From: Oncomelania hupensis
Taxonomy: Eukaryota; Mollusca; Gastropoda; Littorinimorpha; Pomatiopsidae
Length of the DNA: 64,000 bases
Assembly (NCBI GenBank): GCA_036898135.1
Contig: CM072514.1
Coordinates: 7,075,637 to 7,139,636, forward strand
Reading direction: 5' to 3'
Below, in pieces: positions 23,706-34,357 of this stretch (the first letter of the stretch is position 1; the number at the start of each line of letters is the position of its first letter). Under the pieces are notes generated by a model, which worked only from the letters and a program-made list of their open reading frames with translations, was not told the DNA's origin and did no database searches. A program made the position numbers and the translations under genes.

Positions 23706-24189
23706 GTTTAACCATTTGCTGAGGAAGACCTCCAATATACCTCCATCCTTCACACCCATCATCCTCACCCCACCCTTACCTCCCTCACCAAATTAATAAA
23801 TATCTACAGTACATTAGAGGGATTGTCATTCTTCGTCCTCATAACTTGAACTGTATGGACTGCTTTGGGTGTAGCTGACAATGTTGTTTAGTTCTTTCTT
23901 CCTTACATTCAGTATGGTCATACTCTTGCTACTGGTTATTTTCTATTACTGTTGTTAGATAAATCTTCGGCCAACTGTGGTAACGTACCTTTCCATTGCC
24001 ACCACCACCCTTCTCCCTCTCTCCACCCTAAACCCCTCTGTATCTTTATGGAGAGTAAGAAAGCGTTAGTTTCGTTCAATGGTGTCAGGAGGAGTGGGAG
24101 GGTGGAGGGGGTGGGGGATGGAATTATATTTTATAATTCAAGCAAATTAACACACACGAAAACTTTAACCATAGTTTTGATTTAGGCTC

Positions 24190-25378
24190 AAGGCATCTGT
24201 ACACTGTAATTACATACGAATTGTAAAAGAAATTTATAAAATAAAATAAAAAGTTTACTTCAAGATGATACCTCACTTTATTGCCATATGTTGGGTTTTA
24301 CCTTGGAGGCACAATTAAAGTCTAAATACATACCAAACTTAAACCGAATCCCTCTAGTAATTTGGGAGAAAACAGGATTAGAACAAAACAAATTATGGCG
24401 TTGCAATAATGCCGTCACCCAATATGTATAATTTTATGCCATTAGGTAGGCTATTTTCTCATTAAAAACCAAGTTTCATAGAAATTCGTCCAGTACTTCA
24501 GAACAATGTTAGCAACAAAAAAAACAAAAAAAAACAAAAAAAACAAAAAAAAAACAATGGAAATGAAAATTTTACGTCACCACGATGACCTCACTCGATA
24601 TACATAAGTTTGGACTAAAGTAGTGGCCACATTTGGCTTACGCTTTGCAGCTTATGCTTTGGGTTATGAGAGTTTTCACTGACCGGAAATTTGACGGGTG
24701 GTCGCTCCTTATTAGTTTAGTGGCCACATTTGGCTTTTTACAGCTTACCATTGGTCGGAGGTAGTGACGCCATGCTTATCAAGGCTCAGTTCGAATTTAT
24801 AAACGTCTGTAGCTGTGTAATGTCACTACAACAAGGCTCTTTGTCTTGACGATGTGATGTATTCTTTTACGACTTGGCTTACGTATTTTTGCAGTAGAAA
24901 TCAAACAAGCGCTATTCTTGTGAAATTTTACTTTAGCCAGTACGCAAGAAAATACATAAGGAATTCATAAGCACAACACAAGTGTGACCGGATGCTACAG
25001 GCCAATGTGGCCGGGCCTTAATATGTAACGCCTCTGTACACTCTCATGTCATGCAGATTTTTAAAGGAACTGTAAACAAAATAATAATAAAGGTGACGTC
25101 ATCTTGAACACATTACTCGATTTGCATAAGTTTGGTTTTAACTTACACATATCGTACTTGAATTAAATCCATCCAGTAAATTGGGAGAAAAAAAGGATTA
25201 GAAAAAAACACAACAAATTATGATCTCACGATGATGGGTTTACTATTTTTTAACCACGTTTCAAAGAAATTAGTTAATTAGTTTCAGAAAAAAGTGTGCA
25301 AATGTCCTCTACGGACGGACGGACGGACGCCTGAAGGACAAAGCCAAAAACAATAATTCCAGAGCTTAAAGCTCGGAA

Positions 25379-25439
<61 letters not shown>

Positions 25440-25500
25440 TGATAAATACATAAATATATAAATAAATAAATAGGAAATCATTTTCAAAGTACAGAGTAAT
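24190..25500 (+). repeat. Intronic interspersed repeat ending in an AAT tail (D2 copy A)
   Basis: Holds two diverged copies of a motif block (GGTTTTACCTTGGAGGCAC ... GTTTCATAGAAATTCGTCC) at about 24270-24500 and 25085-25310. A GGACGGACGGACG run and GAGCTTAAAGCTCGG lead into an AAT microsatellite. The end structure suggests a retroposon. Related sequence is at 30175-30358 and 44755-47540. The empty site for the solo LTR 45884-47370 lies at about 25294. No coding potential. Confidence 0.6.
25378..25437 (+). repeat. AAT microsatellite
   Basis: About 20 AAT units directly after the retroposon-like end GAGCTTAAAGCTCGG. The equivalent array in copy B is at 47446-47521. Confidence 0.9.
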
Positions 25501-25938
25501 TTATTGTAACTGTCCCACTGCAGACTTAGGTATTATTTGTGCTGTTTTGACATATAATCTCAGCATCATAAAATATGTATTTTCTTTATCTTAATGAATA
25601 TGTTCCTCTCCATACAAAATATATTGAACGGAGATTTTTGTGTTTATGAATAAACAACTATCTTCATCTTCATCAACATATTTAGTTCTCCAAGAGTTCA
25701 GTCTATATTTAACATGTTAACGATGCTTGTATTATATCGTGGATAGGAATTATACATTTTAAATAACAATTTCGTTGTATATACAGTATTTATAACAAGA
25801 AAAATCCATCGATAGAAATACTCTGCAATATACTCATGACATGTAATGTGCTGATATCCTTTAAGACATCTGATCCGTTTATACAATGTCAAAGGTATTA
25901 TGTACAGTAGTCATTATGACTGTGCATGCCACTTTCAG

Positions 25939-25980
25939 ACATCAATGAATGCAATACACAACCTGCTCTCTGTATTCCCA
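25939..25980 (+). pseudogene. EGF exon interrupted by a LINE 3' end (D2 copy A)
   Basis: A good acceptor (ccactttcag) is followed by DINECNTQPALCIP, the start of a calcium-binding-type EGF repeat in phase 1. The sequence then changes to the 3' end of a minus-strand LINE (AACTTTGGAACTTTGTCC). Only two of the six cysteines survive and no donor follows. The same disruption is seen at 58163 in copy B, so it predates D2. Confidence 0.75.
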
Positions 25981-26067
25981 ACTTTGGAACTTTGTCCTTT
26001 TATTAGCAAAACCACATATAACTCCAAACATGAAATAAGGCTCATGGACCAGGGGACATTTTAGCCA
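25981..26067 (-). mobile_element. LINE 3' terminus, minus strand
   Basis: On the minus strand it carries AATAAAAGGACAAAGTTCC at the end next to the EGF remnant. The same terminus is found at 58206-58290 and in a related form at 58745-58830. The body of this LINE, with coding remains, is seen only in copy B (58206-59560). Confidence 0.55.
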
Positions 26068-26612
26068 TATGCTTAGACCAAAAACAAATAATAATAAAAA
26101 TATCCTTAACAAATAATATACACATGTGTTGGTTTGTAGAGACCATGTGGAACAGACCATTATTGCGGAAGATGGTTAATAAGCAAAGGAAGACGAAAAG
26201 AGGTGAGTTTTTAGGTTCTGTTTGAAGGAGATTGAGGATTTGCTGCATGGAAAATTAAATGGGATTTGATTGCAAGCAGACGGTCCAAAGGCAGAGAAAG
26301 TGGGATTTGATTGCAAGCAGACGGTCCAAAGGCAGAGAAAGAGTGGGATCCGGCAGAAACAAGTTTGGTTCAAAGGACTCAAAGAGTCATAGGATCAGAA
26401 GCTGAGGCGAGGTTGCGTGATGTTGCGTACATATGGATGTTGACTAAATGGTAGGAAGGAGCAGAACACGTTTATGCATTTGAAACAGAGAAGGTTAACT
26501 TTGTAGAATATTATGTGTGAGACAGGCAGCCAGTGAAGGTAGGAGAGCAGTGGGGTGATGTGCTCAGACCTCCTATTTCTTAAGATCAGGCGAGCTGCAG
26601 ACAGATCCGAAT
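26068..26612 (-). pseudogene. L2/CR1-like LINE C-terminal fragment
   Basis: Minus-strand frames give SAARLILRNRRSEHITPLL, YLHWLPVSHIIFYKVNLLC and, in another frame, SISFKQNLKTHLFSS, which correspond to the region after the RT domain of L2/CR1 elements. A 41-bp segment is tandemly duplicated at 26260-26341. The fragment ends about 20 bp before the EGF exon at 26631. It lies beyond the right end of D2 homology and is absent from copy B. Confidence 0.7.
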
Positions 26613-26630
26613 GTGGGTTTTTTGTTTCAG

Positions 26631-26756
26631 ATGTTGATGAGTGCACAGTTAACACCCACAACTGTGGTAACTATGGTACCTGTCACAACATTGTTGGATT
26701 TTACACCTGTACTTGTCCAAATGGATTCTCTGGGACCGGGACAACATCGTGTCAAG
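26631..26756 (+). CDS. Calcium-binding-type EGF exon
   Basis: A 126-bp exon, phase 1-1, with acceptor ttttttgtttcag and donor g|gtaata. It encodes DVDECTVNTHNC...GTC...GFYTCTCPNGFSG...SC with six cysteines. The DxDE start and the aromatic residue in GFYTC match the calcium-binding EGF consensus used in fibrillin- and Notch-type extracellular proteins. This is the least module-like EGF exon: its flanks do not match the common intron. An antisense LINE sits just upstream of the acceptor. Host-gene identity cannot be told from one domain. Confidence 0.8.
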
Positions 26757-26959
26757 GTAATATAATGTTCAAACAATATTTTTAATTTATGAAAGTGGTG
26801 GTTTTGGTTGAAACATAGGAGAAAAGATATATATATTACTTTTTAACATCAGTTATATTTGAACACAATTTATTTAGTTAATAAAAACATGTGTAGACAT
26901 TCGAATGATTTTGATTTGGGGAGCGTGGATGTCATGGTAATATGATTTTAACAAAAGCA

Positions 26960-26994
26960 CAGCCATCATCATCATCATCATCATCATCATCATT

Positions 26995-27043
<49 letters not shown>

Positions 27044-27262
27044 ATCATCATCAATCGTCATCATCATCATCATCAGTCATTCATCATCATTCATCATCAT
27101 CATCCATTATTATCCATCATCATCTTCCATCATCATCAATCATCATCATCGCTGTCAGCTAACCAGTGAAAATGGACACATTTTATATCGCCCATCACGG
27201 GATTCGATCTTGGGTCATCGGTGTGCCAGGTGAACGCTCTACCACTTGAGCTACGGCGGTGG
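26960..27262 (-). mobile_element. tRNA-derived SINE with GAT-repeat tail
   Basis: On the minus strand a tRNA-like head (about 27262-27185) has box A GTAGCTCAAGTGG and box B GATCGAATCCC. A short body with TTTTCACTGGTTAGCTGAC follows, then a long GAT/GATT tail seen on the plus strand as ATC repeats (26967-27150). The anticodon-arm region does not pair properly, so this is a SINE and not a tRNA gene. It differs in body and tail from the SINE at 16101. Confidence 0.75.
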
Positions 27263-27780
27263 TTTTGATTTCGACCGAAAAAGTAAACAGGAACTAAAGT
27301 CGCGCAGGCCCAGATGCTGTCGTTCTAAAAAAAATTAACCAGGGAATCACCACGAAAAATATTCTCGTTTAGTTGCAAAAAATCCCTAATACTTAAAGTT
27401 ACGGGCAAGAAGCACCACTTTTTGTTTGAATAACCTGTAACGTATTGTACTCATCTATTATCTATTATATATTCTTTTAAGAAATAGATAGATGTCATTT
27501 TCAAGATGGTAATCATTCAAACGTGTACCATTTTTCATTGACATTAAACATATAAAATATACTGATTATTTAAAACGATCTGTAGAGTTCAAATTTAAGT
27601 GTGTTTTTTTTTTCAGAACAGCTTATGTTTTAAGAATGAGGTTAAATAGTTATATTTATTATTACATATTTTTTATGCATAGATTAATCTGTAAGTATTT
27701 CTCGATTCCCACAATCCGCTTTGATGTCGTGTGATCCCAGCCAAATATATATATATTTCTATTACTAATGTTTATTGCTT
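27263..27780. other. No recognisable gene
   Basis: AT-rich sequence between the SINE and an RTE fragment. No domain, tandem repeat or splice pattern is evident. Confidence 0.5.
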
Positions 27781-28105
27781 GTGTGAATGTGAATGAATGA
27801 GCGCATCTTGGCCAACCTTGGCATTCCAGTCGCCTTGCATTATGAATATGTCCTTTTTCGGCACTTGGTCAAGGACAGCCTGTAGATTTTCATAAAAATC
27901 CTCCACTTCGCTGTCGTCATAGTGTGGTGTGCATTATTCAGACTGATTTGTATCCCGCTGCCACGGGTTATTTTACAAAATGATTCGTACTGATTGATTA
28001 CATTCTGCTGACCAGGTTGTTTTAAGTTACTGCTAAGCTTAACGATAAAACGAACTCCGTCATCACGGACTTTATTTGAACAAATACAGGTTGCTTTGTC
28101 AAAGG
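27781..28105 (-). pseudogene. RTE-like endonuclease fragment
   Basis: Minus-strand translation gives DDGVRFIVKLSSNLKQP, then APHYDD-like and EDFYENLQAVLDQVPKKD, then IMQGDWNAKVG, spread over frames. The GDWNA box and the VPKKD segment are typical of RTE-clade APE endonucleases. A shorter copy of the first part lies at 60041-60172. No reverse transcriptase is attached. Confidence 0.65.
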
Positions 28106-28688
28106 TTTTGTCAGACATCCACGTGGACACGTGCATCAGAGAATAATTTGCTGGTTACTTACTTTTTTTTCAATCTTATTTACCACTTTTCCAGATCGCG
28201 AACTGCTCATTTTTTACGCACATTCATCCATTATTTTATTTCCGATCATATGATTATGCTTCAAGATAAAATGAAGTAAACCAAACAAAGCACAAGAAAT
28301 CATGGACCTATAAAAGATTCACTAATTCCTCATACCTTTAGACTACCTTTATCCAAGCAAAGTCACAGATGGAATCGGTTAATTTACCAAGCGTCCATGA
28401 AATCTAGATATGTCGTCACTAGATCTTGTCCTGGAGCCCACATTACATAACGTTCTAAGTTGAATATGCTTGATACCACCCTAGCCATGTGCATATACGT
28501 TGAGTTACAACAACTAATATTATATTGCATTGATGGATTAGCGCTAGTCGATATGTTCTGATAAAAATCAATGAAGGCAGAAGACAGAAGAACAAAGCTT
28601 TCGTCAAGGGGAATGCACTAATATTACACATTGTTTGTCGTCACGTCATCTGGACAGAGGTCCGTCCAAGAAAGTTCTGGAAATTTGG
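28106..28688. other. No recognisable gene
   Basis: AT-rich spacer. I see no conserved protein, RNA or repeat relationship to other parts of the window. Confidence 0.5.
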
Positions 28689-28937
28689 TGTAACGAAAAA
28701 GGGTATTTTAAGAAGTGCGTGTATGCGTGCGTGGAAATCTGCGTGTTCTCCCGTCTCACAACTTCGCTACTCGTAACAATAAACTATATTGTCACACTCT
28801 CTAGTACCATAAACATGAATCAACAAGAATTAGCACAAGCATAGAAACATCAAAAAGAATATAAATACAATTACTTCTGCTCACGTACTTTCGTAGAATT
28901 AATCCGTTGATAGAATAATCATACACACCACTCACAA
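28689..28937. mobile_element. Decayed fragment of the Gmr1-type LTR
   Basis: It starts TGTAACGAAAAAGGG and contains GCGTGTATGCGTGCGTG and TTCTCCCGTCTCAC, matching the first 240 bp (plus-strand reading) of the LTRs at 47957 and 56150, and later the CACGTACTT...CAATCCG-like block. It is clearly diverged and stops at an AAT microsatellite. It shows that older relatives of the intact retrotransposon inserted here. Confidence 0.7.
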
Positions 28938-28993
<56 letters not shown>

Positions 28994-28994
28994 C

Positions 28995-29056
<62 letters not shown>
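28938..29056 (+). repeat. AAT microsatellite
   Basis: About 39 AAT units with one ACC-containing interruption near 28992. Confidence 0.9.
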
Positions 29057-29057
<1 letters not shown>

Positions 29058-29189
29058 CAACTAAAGAACAAACTAATTAACTAAATAAGAAATCATTTTC
29101 AAAGTACAGACTAAGTTATCATAACTGTCTCACTGCAAATTTGTGAATTTTTGTGCTTTTTACAGATAATCTCAGCATCATATAATAGT

Positions 29190-30358
29190 TAATCTCTTTA
29201 TCTTATTAAATATTTCCTCACCATACAAAATGTGTTGAACGGAGATTTTCTTGTTATTGAATACACAAAGATCTGCATCTTCATGATCAACATATTTAGT
29301 CCTCCGAGAGTTAAGTCATTATTTAATATGTAAACAATGCTAGCATTATATCATGGAAAGGAATTATACGTTTGAAATAACGATTTCACTGTATATAAAA
29401 TATTTATAACAAGAAAAATACGTCGATAGAAAGACTATAAAATACACTTGTAATATGTCATGTTTAATATCATGTAAAGCATCTGATCAGTGTATGCAAT
29501 GTCAAAGGTATTAGTAGTCATTATGACTGTGCATGCTGTTTTCAGACATCAATGAATGCAACACCGCACATCTTATCTGTACTCCCGGGTTCTGTATCAA
29601 CACTCATGGTTCCTACAAGTGTCTGTGTCCTGAAGGATACTCTGGGTCTGAATCGTGTCAAGGTTAGTTTAAACCATTTGCTGATGAAGACCTCCAATAC
29701 ACCTCCATCCTTCACCCCCATCTTTTTCACTACTCTCTTACCCCCCTCACCAAATGAATAAATAAATACATTAGAGGGATTGTCATTCTTCATACCCATA
29801 ACTTGAACTGTATGGACTGCTTTGGGTTTAACTGACAATGTTGTTTAGTTCTTTTTTCCTTACATTCAGTATGGTCATACTCTTGACACATGCTATTTTG
29901 TATTACTCTTGTTAGAAAAATCTTCGGTCAACTGTGGTATCGTACCTTTCCATTGCCACCACCCCCCACATCCTCCCACTACCTTCTCCCACCCTAAATC
30001 CAACTGCAACTTTATTTAAAGTAAAAGAAGCGTTAGTTTCCTTCAATGGTGTCAGGAGGGGTGGAAGGAGGGGGTGTGGGGTGGAATTATATTTTATAAT
30101 TCAAGCAAATTAAAACAAAAGCAAACTTTACCCATACTTTTGATTTAGGCTCAAGGCATATGTACACTGTTAATTACATACGAGTTGCAAACTAAATCTA
30201 TCAAATAAAATTAAAAAAAATAATTTTACTTCACGATGATTACGTCATTAATTGGCATATGTTGGGTTTTACCTTGGAGGTACAATTAAAGTGTAAATAC
30301 ATACCAAACGTAACCAAATCCCTCCAGTTATTTGGGTAAAAACAGAATTAGAAAAAAA
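29190..30358 (+). repeat. EGF exon module (third copy type)
   Basis: Upstream intron, EGF exon (29546-29662) and downstream intron match the modules at 23371-24300 and 43796-44900 in order, more distantly than those two match each other. It ends within the retroposon-like repeat near 30358. It appears to be an older duplicate of the same exon-intron unit. Confidence 0.7.
29546..29662 (+). CDS. Calcium-binding-type EGF exon
   Basis: A 117-bp exon, phase 1-1, between acceptor tgctgttttcag and donor g|gttagt. It encodes [17 protein letters not shown], then [17 protein letters not shown], then SESC: six cysteines in EGF spacing with the DINEC calcium-binding start and the NxxGSYKC stretch that often carries beta-hydroxylation. 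Frame and splice sites are intact. Its introns belong to the shared module, so it most likely encodes one of several tandem EGF repeats of an extracellular or membrane protein. Confidence 0.8.
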
Positions 30359-30592
30359 AAGACTCACACCGCCACTGCAGTAAACTTTTAGGTTTGGAGG
30401 GCAGTGAAGTACTGTGACTCACACTACAAGTTGTATTAGAGCAAGCAAGAAAGGCATGATGCTAAGCAGCTACAATCTCCCTTTCCACAGCACTCTTTGA
30501 CATTTACCAAATGCCCACGTATCGTGTTTCGTCCAGGCCCAAACTAAGGGAATGAAAATTTAGTTAACGGAGCGAGGTGCATATAGGTCTAC

Positions 30593-30879
30593 CACAGGCG
30601 CTTGTATCTGGACACGCGAGCGCCTATGACGCGTCTCCCTTTGGTAACTATAATACAAGGTCCCAAACAGAAGCAAGCGGAACTGGCGGGTCATCGCAGT
30701 TTTCAAATTTATATAAACAAACTCGAAGAGTTCTTCTCAAAGAAGGCAACTCATTCATTTCAGCAGTGATTCACGCAAACAAACAAAATAGGAACTATGC
30801 TCTGTCTATTTTGAAACCCGTTAAATTTCGATAAAATTGTCAAAAAATTGACGTTTTTCACAATCGCTTCACGGAAGTA
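30593..30879 (+). repeat. Left terminal inverted repeat
   Basis: 287 bp, inverted and nearly identical to 39596-39881. It ends at the ACGGAAGT shared with the right repeat. A short reading frame through the repeat (30577-30834) occurs because of the repeat's composition and is not taken as a gene. Confidence 0.9.
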
Positions 30880-30960
30880 GAATTTATTACGCGTATATGG
30901 CAGGATTGTCGAGATTCAAAAAGGGAAGTAACTACTTCCGTTTTCAACCGAAGAACAACC

Positions 30961-33033
30961 ATGGATGATTTTACAACGTGTCAGAAAAATGCCTTCGATC
31001 TAATATTTTCTGGCCACAACGTGGCAGTTTTACGTCAAGCAGGCACAGGCAAATCATTTCTTGTTCGAGAAAGTGCAATTAGACTTAGTAAAATGGGAAA
31101 GAAAGTTGCTGTTACAGCTTCAACGGGAATTGCTGCAACGCAGTTTCAAGATGGCGAAACGTTGCATCGCTGGGCAGGCATTATGGATGGAAGATATACT
31201 AAAGAGGAGGCTGTCTCTGTTGTTCTTTCAAAAGACGAATTGTGTAAAAAAATTAATAACAACAGAGGTACTGATTGTGGATGAAATCAGCATGATCAGC
31301 GCCAAAATATTTGATCAGGTACTAGTGCTTTTCAAATCTTAAATTTTAATGATTGTCATTCACTCATTCTGTCACAGTGTCATTGTGCTAATCACATTTC
31401 CCCCAGTGTAAATTACAAGTTACACTAAGCAGTATTTTACACTGGGGAAACCACTTTTACTGGCGGTAAAAGATAACTTTACTTAACATCTAAAACTATT
31501 GCATGATATAAGGATTTACACCTTATTTATACTGAAGAAGAAGAAGAATGACTCTTGATGAGGTAAGTCTAAATTAGAGAATGGAATGTCACAGAAAAGT
31601 TTGATGTATTGTAATTTGTATGAATGAATACCTATTTCTTGCATTATTTATGTATTACTTTTTGGGGGTTGATAGGAAATTGGTGGGGGAAAGGAGGAAG
31701 AGGCGTTTGTTTGGGTGGGAAATCAAAGTCAAACACTTTTCACCAATAAAAATGGCAATATTCTTTGAGTCTATTGGCAGTATTGGGTGAAAGTTTGTGT
31801 GTGTGTATAATTTATGCAGCATGCATGTGAGTGTATACTACTGCTTTTGCTGAATTAGTGACTATGAATTTGTTTTTAAAGTTGAATTGAATTTGAATGT
31901 GAAGTTCATAATATGCAATGCCAATGTTCTGCTAAGAATAAGATTATAAATACAATGCTCTAGATGTGTAGTTGTGTGTGGTTGGGTTCACCTAAGTTTA
32001 ATCTGGAAATGGTTGTTGTATTTCAATCGTGAGATTGTTCATGTTTTATGCTTCCATATATATAATATATAACTGTATATAATATGAATTCCATTATTGC
32101 TATTTTTCAGGTTGAACATGTGGTACGGACCATCCGGGGAAGCAACACATTTTTTGGTGGTCTGCAGGTCGTTCTTGTGGGAGATTTTCTGCAGCTTCCT
32201 CCAGTCCCCAACTGCCTTTATAATGATGATGGCTCCCATGTTTTTACCTCCAAAACATTCCAGACTGGAGTTCCACACAAAGTTGTGCTTCAGACCATCA
32301 AGCGGCAAGAGGAAATCAACTTTATTAATGCCATCAATGAGCTTGAGAGGGGTGAGACCTCACAGGCGACAAATCAGCTCATGCGAGACTTGAGGAGGTC
32401 AATTCTCCACACTGATGACACCACTTTTTTATTTGGAACTAATTTCGAAGTGGACTTTTTTAATCTTGAGCGCCTTGAGGCAGAGGAAGGCGAGCAGAAA
32501 ATTTACAAGACAATGGCAGCGAAACTCATTTAAAATCAATGAGAGTCAGGAAGAATGTGATTCTAAAAAAAGGCTGCCGCGTTGTGCTGCTGCAAAATCT
32601 TAGTAGCAACCTTGTAAATGGTTTGCAAGGGAAGGTGACACACCTAGCAGAAGATGAGGTTGTGGTGAAATTTAAGATGGTTGAGGCCAAAATTAATCCG
32701 GTTTCATTTTCAGTTTATGATCCGACATCAAGAGTGACAGTTGCAGAAAGGAAACAGCTCCCATTGGCTCTTGGGTATGCTCTGACAGTGCACAAGGCAC
32801 AAGGACTTACTTTGGATAGTGTTGTTATTGACTGCAGAAACATCCATCAACCAGGGCAGCTGGGTGTGGCTATTGGCAGAGCAAAATCTACAGCTGGTCT
32901 CCAGGTGCTGAACTTCAAGCCGTCTGCACTGAGCAGTCACCCCAGTGAGGTACTAGAGTTTACCAGCACTCCAGGACGGGATTGTCTTCATGACCTGTCA
33001 TGTTGTCGGGAGGTAAAACTTCTAAAACTGTAA
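30961..33033 (+). pseudogene. PIF1-like helicase gene of the TIR transposon, two exons, frameshifted
   Basis: Exon 1 (30961-31318) begins MDDFTTCQKNAFDLIF and has the Walker A segment RQAGTGKSFL (residues 25-34), then ASTGIAATQ and GETLHRW. A 1-bp slip in an A-run near 31245 shifts the frame before the Walker B segment VLIVDEISMIS. A 792-bp intron (CAG|gtacta ... tttttcag) precedes exon 2 (32111-33033), which has VGDFLQLPPV, a second slip near 32510, then LGYALTVHKAQGLTLD and VAIGRAKSTAGLQ. These are the ordered motifs of PIF1/RecD-type 5'-3' DNA helicases. At about 430 residues it is compact, and no nuclease domain is attached. Two frameshifts make this copy inactive unless they are sequencing errors. 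Confidence 0.85.
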
Positions 33034-34357
33034 AAGTAGTAAAGTTTTTTTTTTTTTAATTATTAAGTACTATGAATTATTTTTAAATTGCACATTATCC
33101 CACTGTTGAAGGTGCTATATATTTCAATTTATTACATGGTGTTCTGGACTATTGTATTTTTCTTTAGGGTATTTTATTTTGCCATTTGGATGTTGTAGCG
33201 TGTTCCCTTCTCTGAAACATTTTTTTTAACGACTGAGGTCATTTTGTCTAAGTGTTACACTAGATAGTATTAACTATAATCATGACATTAAAGACTTTAT
33301 TAATTCACGTTATTGAGATGAAAGCTCTTCGATAGGCATGTAAACAGCTTCAAACGGTGTTGTGGTCCTTGATAACTGTCATTTTGCCTCAGCAGTTTTT
33401 AAGCACGTTTTGAGCTTTATCTAAAGATTGGCATTTTTTCTTGCAGATAGTTCAGACAGTGGCCTATCATTTCATTTTGTTTCTACTTTTGCTTTGTTAT
33501 AATAAAGCCTGGTCACAACACCACCAAGACAAATTAAATTTCTATGAAAATGCTTATTTTTTCGCTCTGAGTCAGAGTCTGAAATGCATTTGAATGGCAT
33601 GCCATCTTTCTTTTTTTATTCTTAGAACATGGCTTTGCTGCAATTATCTATACTTTTGTCGTGATGTGAATGTTAACTGTGAAATTAATAGTCTAATGTT
33701 CATTTGTTGTTTTATTTTGTTTTAATAATAGTTCTTTTACAGAAAAACTGTTCAAGGTAATGGGTGATACAGAATCTAACTCAAGCTGCCAGGGGCACCA
33801 TCTTGCTCATGCAGCCTAGCCCATTGCCGAGCACAATCTTGGGCAACCAGGCATTAAGAAAGGGACCTATAATGCTTCCTGGGGCTGTTGGTGTAAGTGG
33901 CACTGGTGTGCCTAGGACATGAGTGTCAGGATATAAATTTACAGTCTGTGCAGTGGAATGCATTTGTGCACAAATTATCCCTTAGTCACTGGTGATAGGC
34001 ACTCGCGTTTCCAGATATAAGCTGACGTCATTTTTTCAATTCTTGACAATGAAAGTTAAATGTACCACCAAATTTTATAAAACCCTTGATTTATGCAATT
34101 ATTCAGTGGAAAATGGCTGCAAGACCAAAATGGTAGGTGAGAATAGCACATGAGGGGAAAATTTTCATGTGATGAAAACAAAGTCAAAGTACATTGAACG
34201 TCCATAATGGTGATAACCAAACAAAGCAAAGAAAAAAACGTACAATACTGACATGTCTGTATAAAATGTCCTATTTTTTTAAAAGGTTGGCAAATTCCTT
34301 TTTATTTAAATTAACAACTGTGATGTTAAGTTTCATACTGTATGTTTTTCTTTTCAG
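33034..34357 (+). other. Spacer or intron between the two transposon genes
   Basis: No coding sequence recognised. Bases about 33820-33975 resemble about 34770-34905 (CTTGGGCAACCAGG-like and GTGTCAGGATATAAA-like stretches), so a short repeat occurs twice within the transposon's non-coding parts. A polypyrimidine tract and ttttcag acceptor end the interval at 34357, implying an upstream exon that I could not identify. Confidence 0.5.

Larger units (their letters stand above)
18383..26067. repeat. Segmental duplication D2, copy A
   Basis: Collinear with 30519-58290 once the large insertions of that copy are removed (about 6.8 kb each). It contains a full LINE, a broken EGF exon, an intronic repeat with AAT tail, and a second broken EGF exon invaded by a LINE 3' end. 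Its private changes are a 1,016-bp solo LTR at 19793-20808 and a deletion of about 129 bp in the EGF exon at 23622. It preserves the empty sites of all three large insertions in copy B. Confidence 0.85.

Noticed and set aside
23890..23960. Extra exon after cttacattcag in the module introns (also at about 29870 and 44475)
   Set aside because: The acceptor-like site recurs, but frames behind it are short, unconserved between modules and lack a donor. The LTR insertion at 4900 and 15388 also falls there without consequence for a frame.
27185..27262. tRNA gene on the minus strand
   Set aside because: The acceptor and anticodon stems do not pair properly, and a SINE body with GAT tail follows.
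30577..30834. 85-residue open frame at the transposon left end
   Set aside because: It begins in the LINE flank and runs through the terminal inverted repeat. The right repeat does not preserve an equivalent protein context, and no domain is seen.
30961..33033. Helitron
   Set aside because: The PIF1 motifs suggested it, but the element has long TIRs and an 8-bp target duplication, and no Rep/HUH motif was found.
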